A DNA stretch of 64,000 nucleotides. Origin: JAKQDH01 sp029558835 (GTDB lineage: Bacteria; Planctomycetota; Phycisphaerae; UBA1845). The notes under the pieces are model-generated. The model saw nothing but the letters and a program-made list of their open reading frames with translations. It made no database searches and was not told the DNA's origin. Within the stretch, counting starts at the first letter, position 1. Each line of letters opens with the position of its first letter. Shown here in pieces: positions 59,326-64,000 of the stretch. The translations under genes were made by a program, and so were the position numbers. The stretch spans positions 1-64,000 of the forward strand of contig DAOQSN010000031.1 in assembly GCA_035356615.1 (NCBI GenBank), in the 5' to 3' direction.

Positions 59326-59577
59326 GGAAACGGGGACGCAGCTAGTTTCTGCTCCACCGGGCAGTCCGCAGTTCGCTGCCTAGCGCCACACAACGGGGAG
59401 ACCGACAGCGAGGCCGGGGTGGCATGGCCAAGCGTAGCGCCGCCATGCCTTCCCGCCCACCGGAGGCTGCTACAACAGCCTGTCGGCAGACAGGCGCCCT
59501 CGGCTTGGGCATGCCGGCCTCACGGTTTCCCATCCGCGTGGCTCTGCGTAGAGAAACTGGCTGCGTCCCCGTTTTCC
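59326..59577. mobile_element. Non-autonomous element with ~25-bp inverted ends, enclosing another repeat
   Basis: The left end GGAAACGGGGACGCAGC runs on through TAGTTTCT to 59350. The right end (59552-59577) is its reverse complement apart from one extra base and one change. The interior contains the modular repeat in reverse (59415-59540) and no gene. It fills the whole space between the isomerase start and the CPBP gene stop. A piece of the same end (GAAACGGGCACGCAGCTAGT) lies in the dedA gene near 38007. Confidence 0.7.
59415..59540. repeat. Modular repeat, copy 3 (reverse)
   Basis: GGGGTGGCATGGCCAAGCG (from about 59415) and CCCTCGGCTTGGGCATGCC (about 59498-59516), the reverse of copies 1 and 2. 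It lies inside the inverted-end element. Confidence 0.7.
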
Positions 59578-59589
59578 TCCTTTCTGTTC

Positions 59590-60300
59590 TCACGTGCCCA
59601 CCAGCACGGCTGCCACGTTGTAGGCGGCGTGGCAGCCGGCGGCGGGCCCGTAGCCGCGGAACCAGAAAACCATCGCCAGGTAGACGCCGGCCGCCGTCCG
59701 GAAGATGAACGGGACCAGCCCGAACTGCTCCGCGCCCAGCGGGGGGTGATGATGCGCGGCGAAGGCCAGCGACGAAACCACGACGGCCACCGCCGCCACC
59801 GGACCCTGCGGCTGACGCAGCAGGTCCACCCCCACGATGACCAGCAGCGTCACCAACACCAGGCGGAAGACGAGTTCCTCGTAGATGCCGGCGCCCACGC
59901 TCAGGGCCACCTCGTCGAAGGCGCTCAAGCCGGCGGGCTCCGCCGCGGCCAGCCGGATCGCCCGGTTCAGAACCAGGATGGGCACGGCCAGGACCACCGC
60001 CTCACCGTACATCAGCAGCACCTGCCGAAGCTGCACGCGCCAGCGCTCCCCCGACGCGGCATGCGTGGCCAGCAGGATGATGATGACCGCCAGGGCGGGC
60101 GCCCAGCTTCCCAGTTGCCCGAACAGCTCGAAGAACTTGCCCAGCAGGTCAAACGCCACCACGCGCTCGCCTGCCCGCCAGACGGCCACCTGATAGAATG
60201 CGATCAGGGGTAGCAGGAAGACCAGCGCGTCGAGCGGCCTGGCCAGCACGCCGCGGCGGGGCTGCTCCTTCTTGACCTTGCGTTCGGAGGACTTTGCCAT
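59590..60300 (-). CDS. CPBP family intramembrane metalloprotease
   Basis: 236 residues with about six to seven helices. The catalytic motif is AGIYEELVFRLVLVTLLV (EExxxR), then SSLAFAAHHHPP with the second-motif histidine and the third-motif HAAYNVAAVL. Such proteins cleave within membranes or process peptides; some process prenylated proteins or bacteriocins. The target is unknown. ATG 60300 gives a short basic N-terminus; the longer frame to 61563 crosses a divergent gene and is rejected. The stop is twelve bases beyond the inverted-end element. Confidence 0.85.
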   Translation of the reverse strand: MAKSSERKVKKEQPRRGVLARPLDALVFLLPLIAFYQVAVWRAGERVVAFDLLGKFFELFGQLGSWAPALAVIIILLATHAASGERWRVQLRQVLLMYGEAVVLAVPILVLNRAIRLAAAEPAGLSAFDEVALSVGAGIYEELVFRLVLVTLLVIVGVDLLRQPQGPVAAVAVVVSSLAFAAHHHPPLGAEQFGLVPFIFRTAAGVYLAMVFWFRGYGPAAGCHAAYNVAAVLVGT

Positions 60301-60357
60301 GACGTGCGTATCGTGCAGCGACAGGGCACGCGAAGCAAGGCCGGGAGGATGCTGCTG

Positions 60358-61071
60358 ATGCCTCCACGGTCGCCGCGAGCGAGTGCCGCCGCCGGGAGCC
60401 GCGTGCCGGTTGCGGATCGTATCTACCACGACATGTTCGAGCGCCTCCTGGCCGCCTACGGCCCGCAACATTGGTGGCCCGGGAAAACGCCCACCGAGGT
60501 GGCCGTCGGGGCGATCCTCACGCAGAACACCGCCTGGAGCAACGTGCAGCGCGCCCTGGCGAACCTGAAGCGGGCCGGCTGTCTGAACTGGACGAAGCTG
60601 CGCGACCTGCCGGAGGCCGAGCTTGCCGAACTGATTCGCCCCGCGGGAACTTACCGCGTTAAAGCCCGACGGCTGAAGGCGTTTGTGCAAGTGCTGTTCG
60701 ACGACTTCGGCGGACGGCTCAAGGCGATGTGCGCCGGTGACGGTGACCTGGACGAGACCCGGCGCCGCCTGCTCACCATTCACGGTGTCGGGCGGGAGAC
60801 GGCCGACGCTCTGCTGCTCTACGTGGGCAAGCGACCGACGTTCGTCGTCGATGCGTACACGCTGCGCGTCCTGCGCCGGCATCTGTTGATCGAGCCGAAG
60901 GCGAGCTATGAGGACGTGCGCACGCAACTCCAGCGCGCGGTACCGCCCGACGAAGCGGTGTACAACGAGTATCACGCCTTGTTCGTCGCGGCAGGCAAAC
61001 ACCACTGCCGCGCCCGCGCGCTCTGCGCAGGCTGCCCCCTGCAGGACCTGCCCCACGATCCCAGCCTGTGA
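60358..61071 (+). CDS. Endonuclease III-like DNA glycosylase
   Basis: 237 residues. HhH-GPD domain: GAILTQNTAWSNVQRALANL, LTIHGVGRETADALLLYVGKRPTFVVDAYTLRVLRR with the catalytic aspartate. The usual catalytic lysine position (GVGRK) is glutamate, so a monofunctional glycosylase is likely. The C-terminus has HHCRARALCAGC, three cysteines of the expected iron-sulfur loop, but I see no fourth. It would remove damaged or mismatched bases. ATG 60358 is chosen because GGGAGG lies nine bases upstream; the frame begins at GTG 60304. Divergent from the CPBP gene. Confidence 0.87.
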   Translation: MPPRSPRASAAAGSRVPVADRIYHDMFERLLAAYGPQHWWPGKTPTEVAVGAILTQNTAWSNVQRALANLKRAGCLNWTKLRDLPEAELAELIRPAGTYRVKARRLKAFVQVLFDDFGGRLKAMCAGDGDLDETRRRLLTIHGVGRETADALLLYVGKRPTFVVDAYTLRVLRRHLLIEPKASYEDVRTQLQRAVPPDEAVYNEYHALFVAAGKHHCRARALCAGCPLQDLPHDPSL

Positions 61072-61228
61072 CGCAGAAGTTGCGAATCCCCGCGCCCGCT
61101 GTCGGGTGCCACGCTCTCGCGCAGCGTGAGCATGTTTATGCCGCGCTCGCGGCGGCGCGGCAAGTGCCCACGGCATCGTGCCCTGTCCGCCTACCGTCGG
61201 CCCCCGCGGCCAATAGCCAAGGACCAGA

Positions 61229-61253
61229 CCCCTCTCCCTCGCAGGGAGAGGGG
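61229..61253. repeat. Hairpin repeat, copy 5
   Basis: CCCCTCTCCCT at 61229-61239, loop CGC, AGGGAGAGGGG at 61243-61253: a perfect 11-bp stem. Same family as copies at 1623 and 8849. Confidence 0.85.
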
Positions 61254-61295
61254 CAGGGGTGAGGGTTGGGCAACCGACGGCGCGCACGGCGTGTG

Positions 61296-61323
61296 ACCCC
61301 TCTCCCCCGAGGGGGAGAGGGGT
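61296..61323. repeat. Hairpin repeat, copy 6
   Basis: ACCCCTCTCCCCC at 61296-61308, loop GA, GGGGGAGAGGGGT at 61311-61323: a perfect 13-bp stem, the strongest in the family. It lies about 15 bases beyond the minus-strand PEP-CTERM gene stop, so it may serve as terminator. Confidence 0.8.
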
Positions 61324-61337
61324 GGTATTGGAGGCTC

Positions 61338-62270
61338 TTACGCTCGCCGCTTGCGCCCCAGCAGCAGCACCCCGCCCGCCAGCAGCAGCAGGCTCCCCGG
61401 TTCGGGGACGAAGGCGAGGAACGTCGGGTGGTCGCCGCCGGAGGCGAAGACGCCCAGGTACGCCCCGGTGACCCCGTCGTAACGCAGAATCTCGTTCTGC
61501 GTGCGACGTTCGTCGGCCACGTAGAGGTTCCCATCGGGCCCGAAGGCAAGCCCCACCGGCCAATTCAGCCCGCCGCTGCCGGGCTGTACAAACGTCCCCA
61601 CGAAGTCCCCCGTAACCGGGTCGAACCGGACGACGCTACCGGTGAGGTAGCTGCTGACATACAGCAGGCCGTCCGGCCCAAACAACAGGTCACTCGGCGC
61701 TTCCAGGCTCCCCGGCGCCGTCAACGTGTCCACAAGTTGCCCGGTTTGACCGTCGTAGCGCAGTACGCTATCGGTGAGGAAGCTACTGACGTACAGGTCG
61801 CCGTTCGCACTGAAACGCAAACCATACGCGCCGTCGAGTGCTTCGCTGGCAAACACGTCTATGTACTGCCCGGTGTTTCCGTCATAGCGCACGACGTTGT
61901 CCGAGGTCGCGCCACATACATACAGGTTCTCGTCCGGGCCAAAGACCAAGCCGCACATTCCTACGTTAGGTCCGCCACCTAGCGCCACGAACACATCGAT
62001 CAACTCCAGTAACTCAGGGTCGTATCGCAAGACCCGTTCGGCCCACGCTACGTACACGTTCCCATCGGGCCCGAAAGCGAGACCGTAGGTATGCGCAGGT
62101 GCGAACAGGTCGCCAAGATACTCCCCCGTGTACCCGTCGAAGTGTGCCGAGATCTGCCCACTGGCCCACAGTTCGAGGTCCGCCTGGGCCGGGACGGAGA
62201 GACACAGGAGAGGTACGCACGCGAGGGTCAGCAGTCGCGCAAGACCACGGGGAATGGAATACCGAATCAT
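61338..62270 (-). CDS. Secreted NHL/Vgb-like beta-propeller with PEP-CTERM signal
   Basis: 310 residues. Signal peptide MIRYSIPRGLARLLTLACVPLLCLSVPAQA. About six blades follow of repeating form LxFGPDGxLYVxSxxTxxVxRYDxxTGxxxxxF (for example DLLFGPDGLLYVSSYLTGSVVRFD). The end VPEPGSLLLLAGGVLLLGRKRRA is a PEP-CTERM signal. It would be exported and processed by an exosortase. AAGGAGG lies just upstream of the ATG. Ligand unknown. Confidence 0.9.
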   Translation of the reverse strand: MIRYSIPRGLARLLTLACVPLLCLSVPAQADLELWASGQISAHFDGYTGEYLGDLFAPAHTYGLAFGPDGNVYVAWAERVLRYDPELLELIDVFVALGGGPNVGMCGLVFGPDENLYVCGATSDNVVRYDGNTGQYIDVFASEALDGAYGLRFSANGDLYVSSFLTDSVLRYDGQTGQLVDTLTAPGSLEAPSDLLFGPDGLLYVSSYLTGSVVRFDPVTGDFVGTFVQPGSGGLNWPVGLAFGPDGNLYVADERRTQNEILRYDGVTGAYLGVFASGGDHPTFLAFVPEPGSLLLLAGGVLLLGRKRRA

Positions 62271-62301
62271 CGGAGTCCTCCTTCAGGGGGTACCATGTAG
62301 T

Positions 62302-64000
62302 TTAGGGGTCCAGGCGCGCCGCGATTTGCGGGACCTGTGCCTCGACCGTTGGACTAAGGAACACGAGTTGGGGATCAAGCAGCGCGCACGCAATCTCGTG
62401 ACGCTGCTCCTCATCGAACACATTCAGCGCGACCTGCGTGAGGCCCTCCACCAGCAGCGGGAAGTACTCCGCCTCGGTGCGGTCGGCCAGGTCCACGCGG
62501 GTGAGGTACAACGCAAAGGCCGCCCCGCAGCAGCCGGCATCGATAATGTCACCCTGCCCCTCAGCTTCGCCTTGACCCCCACGACTCTCGGGGGCTTCTT
62601 CGGTACAAATGGTGCAGAAGTCCGGCGGCGACGGCGCACAGCCATCCAGTACGGGCTTCGACGTGTTCATCCACCCCGGCGCAAAGAGCCCACTGCCATT
62701 GAGCAGGTTGATCTCGGTATTCAGGTCGCTTATCGCGTATCCGCCGGAGTGGTTGATGTCACCCTTGTACACGCCCGCCCCCTGGCAACTCGGATCGCCG
62801 GGGTTCGGAATGCAGATGTTGAGAAAGTTGATGAGTTGACTGAGGTCGTTGACGGTGGCCATGCTGCCGCCGTCCACGTTCGCGGGATGGGCATAGTACG
62901 TGACGAAGCTGTCGTCCCCCAGGTACTCGATGGTGGTCACGTGCCCGGGCGTGATCGGGCGGGCGAGTTCGATCTGGTATACCCCGCTGCCCAGATGCGT
63001 GACACTGGTGATGGCGTTGGGCCCGCACACAGTAGTGATGCCCGTCTCGCACAAAGCCCAGCAGTCCAGCGTGCCCGCATCCTCGACGGGCGGCGTCATG
63101 GCAATCAGGATCGGCTCCGGCGGCGAGGCCTGCCCGATGCCCTGCTGGGCCGCGCACGAGTTGTCGTTGATCGGATGCGGCTGTCGCGCATCCACGGTCT
63201 GGTCGGGCGGGTAGGCGCCGCCGATGGTGGCCGGCGGGCAGCCCGCCACCGCCCCCGTCAGTTCATAGGTTCCCATGTCCACGATCAGGTTCAGAATGCG
63301 CGGGTTCGCGTCGAGATCGAGCGGCATGACCTCGTCTGTGACTGTGTCCTCATCGACGTCCACGTCGTCGTTCGGGAGCAGCTCGTTGCTGCCGACATCG
63401 ACGGTGGGCGAGGTCGGCCGCACGTGGTAGTCACAGCGCACCGGGTCCCGGAATTGGGGATCGGCGTCGATGTCACCGTAGCCAACTCCAAAGTAAAGTT
63501 CGCTCGCTGGTAACCCCGGATTGACATACATGACACCTAAACCACCGCGTACATCTGAGTATCGGAACTTCATATACGCGCCGTTGGTGAGGTAGGCCTC
63601 GGGACCCCAAACCGCTGCCGTATCGCCGGAGAGAATACAATTATCCATGTAGACGCAGGCGTGCATGGCGTACAGCCCGCCACCGAACATGCCAGCCGAG
63701 TTGTCGCTGAGCGTACAGTTGATCACCGTCGGCTGGGTCCAGTCATCGAAGTGCAAACCGCCGCCCAGGTTGGCACCGTTGCGGATAATCAGGCAGTCAT
63801 CAATAACGGGGCTGCGGTCCTCCTCCGCCACGCAGTCCACGGCCCGTTCGGGCTCCAGCGAGCTAACCATCTGCTGGAACACCCCGCCGCCCTTGGCGGC
63901 CGAGTTCCCTTCAATGAGGCAATGGCTGATGCGCGGACGGGCCCACCCGGAGATCCAAATCCCGCCGCCCTCCGCGGCCGCCTCATTGCAGGCGATCGTG
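62302..64000 (-). CDS. Partial: large secreted beta-helix protein (cut by the window edge)
   Basis: At least 565 residues; the frame remains open to the right edge, so the N-terminus is missing. The visible N-terminal part is a right-handed beta-helix of repeat form CLIEGNSAAKGGGVFQQM...CLIIRNGANLGGGLHFDDWTQPTVINCTLSDNSAGMFGGGLYAM, as in polymorphic-membrane-protein-like repeats. The centre has disulfide-like cysteines, and the C-terminal ~200 residues carry a dockerin-like block (CQGAGVYKGDINHSGGYAISDLNTEINLLNG). Probably a surface-exposed binding protein. No PEP-CTERM is visible at the C-terminus. Confidence 0.82.
   Translation of the reverse strand, partial: TIACNEAAAEGGGIWISGWARPRISHCLIEGNSAAKGGGVFQQMVSSLEPERAVDCVAEEDRSPVIDDCLIIRNGANLGGGLHFDDWTQPTVINCTLSDNSAGMFGGGLYAMHACVYMDNCILSGDTAAVWGPEAYLTNGAYMKFRYSDVRGGLGVMYVNPGLPASELYFGVGYGDIDADPQFRDPVRCDYHVRPTSPTVDVGSNELLPNDDVDVDEDTVTDEVMPLDLDANPRILNLIVDMGTYELTGAVAGCPPATIGGAYPPDQTVDARQPHPINDNSCAAQQGIGQASPPEPILIAMTPPVEDAGTLDCWALCETGITTVCGPNAITSVTHLGSGVYQIELARPITPGHVTTIEYLGDDSFVTYYAHPANVDGGSMATVNDLSQLINFLNICIPNPGDPSCQGAGVYKGDINHSGGYAISDLNTEINLLNGSGLFAPGWMNTSKPVLDGCAPSPPDFCTICTEEAPESRGGQGEAEGQGDIIDAGCCGAAFALYLTRVDLADRTEAEYFPLLVEGLTQVALNVFDEEQRHEIACALLDPQLVFLSPTVEAQVPQIAARLDP

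Larger units (their letters stand above)
61072..61337. other. Repeat-rich gap with two perfect hairpins
   Basis: About 265 bases. Contains a GGGTGCCACGCTCTCGCGCAG repeat copy (about 61097), a perfect hairpin at 61229-61253 and another at 61296-61323. Both convergent genes end here, and the second hairpin may terminate the PEP-CTERM gene. Confidence 0.55.

Noticed and set aside
59590..61563. 657-codon frame including the CPBP gene
   Set aside because: Only residues from the ATG at 60300 match the CPBP family; the upstream part is antisense to the endonuclease III-like gene and contains repeat-derived sequence.

Overview
The window is GC-rich bacterial chromosome, most probably from a planctomycete, perhaps Phycisphaerae-like. 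This placement is an inference. It rests on PEP-CTERM proteins, dockerin-like tails, beta-helix surface proteins, a very long protein of GGG/N/A repeats, many GTG and TTG starts, and several families of dispersed palindromic repeats. No rRNA is present. One tRNA (Thr, anticodon CGT) lies at about 12.7 kb on the minus strand.

Layout. 0.4-4.3 kb: cysteine synthase, then a receiver-like protein translationally coupled to a GGDEF diguanylate cyclase. 4.4-7.9 kb (minus): a fused MmeI-type restriction-modification enzyme followed by a DUF4258/DUF2283 pair. 8.3-12.4 kb (minus): a multi-pass glycosyltransferase-like protein and a beta-helix/PA14-like lipoprotein. 13.0-36.8 kb (plus): a surface-polysaccharide locus. 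It holds an O-antigen polymerase/ligase, ATP-grasp and DUF362 enzymes, a flippase, two asparagine-synthase homologues (one without the glutaminase cysteine), four GT-B glycosyltransferases (two of them paralogues), a sulfotransferase, a DUF4838 protein, a GNAT/FemAB-like enzyme, an XrtA-type polysaccharide deacetylase, a methyltransferase and a DUF2723 membrane protein. A HAD phosphatase, a DUF1003 protein and a DedA protein follow. 38.1-44.6 kb (minus): fliM, aroA, a VOC protein, a second multi-pass glycosyltransferase-like protein and a proline-rich PEP-CTERM protein. 45-54 kb: DinG-like helicase, phosphoesterase with a coupled membrane protein, Rrf2 regulator, PilZ protein, dihydroorotase, YtcJ-like amidohydrolase, and a RAYT transposase bounded by inverted repeats. 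54.6-64 kb: mostly minus-strand secreted or surface proteins, with a lyxose-isomerase-like cupin, a CPBP protease and an endonuclease-III-like glycosylase among them.

How it fits together. The 13-36 kb locus looks like a complete route for building, decorating, exporting and polymerising an exopolysaccharide. Amide-forming or amino-acyl (AsnB, ATP-grasp, GNAT/FemAB-like), sulfate and methyl decoration are all possible. The polysaccharide deacetylase is of the type found with exosortase/PEP-CTERM loci, and PEP-CTERM proteins occur elsewhere in the window; no exosortase gene is seen. The GGDEF and PilZ genes suggest c-di-GMP signalling but are not adjacent to the locus.

Repeats are the other theme. 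At least six short hairpins of a CCCTCTCCC/GGGAGAGGG family, RAYT-like terminal repeats, a ~250-bp element with ~25-bp inverted ends, two-hairpin REPIN-like units and a modular ~110-bp repeat lie between genes. In several cases they lie inside open reading frames, adding peptide without breaking the gene.
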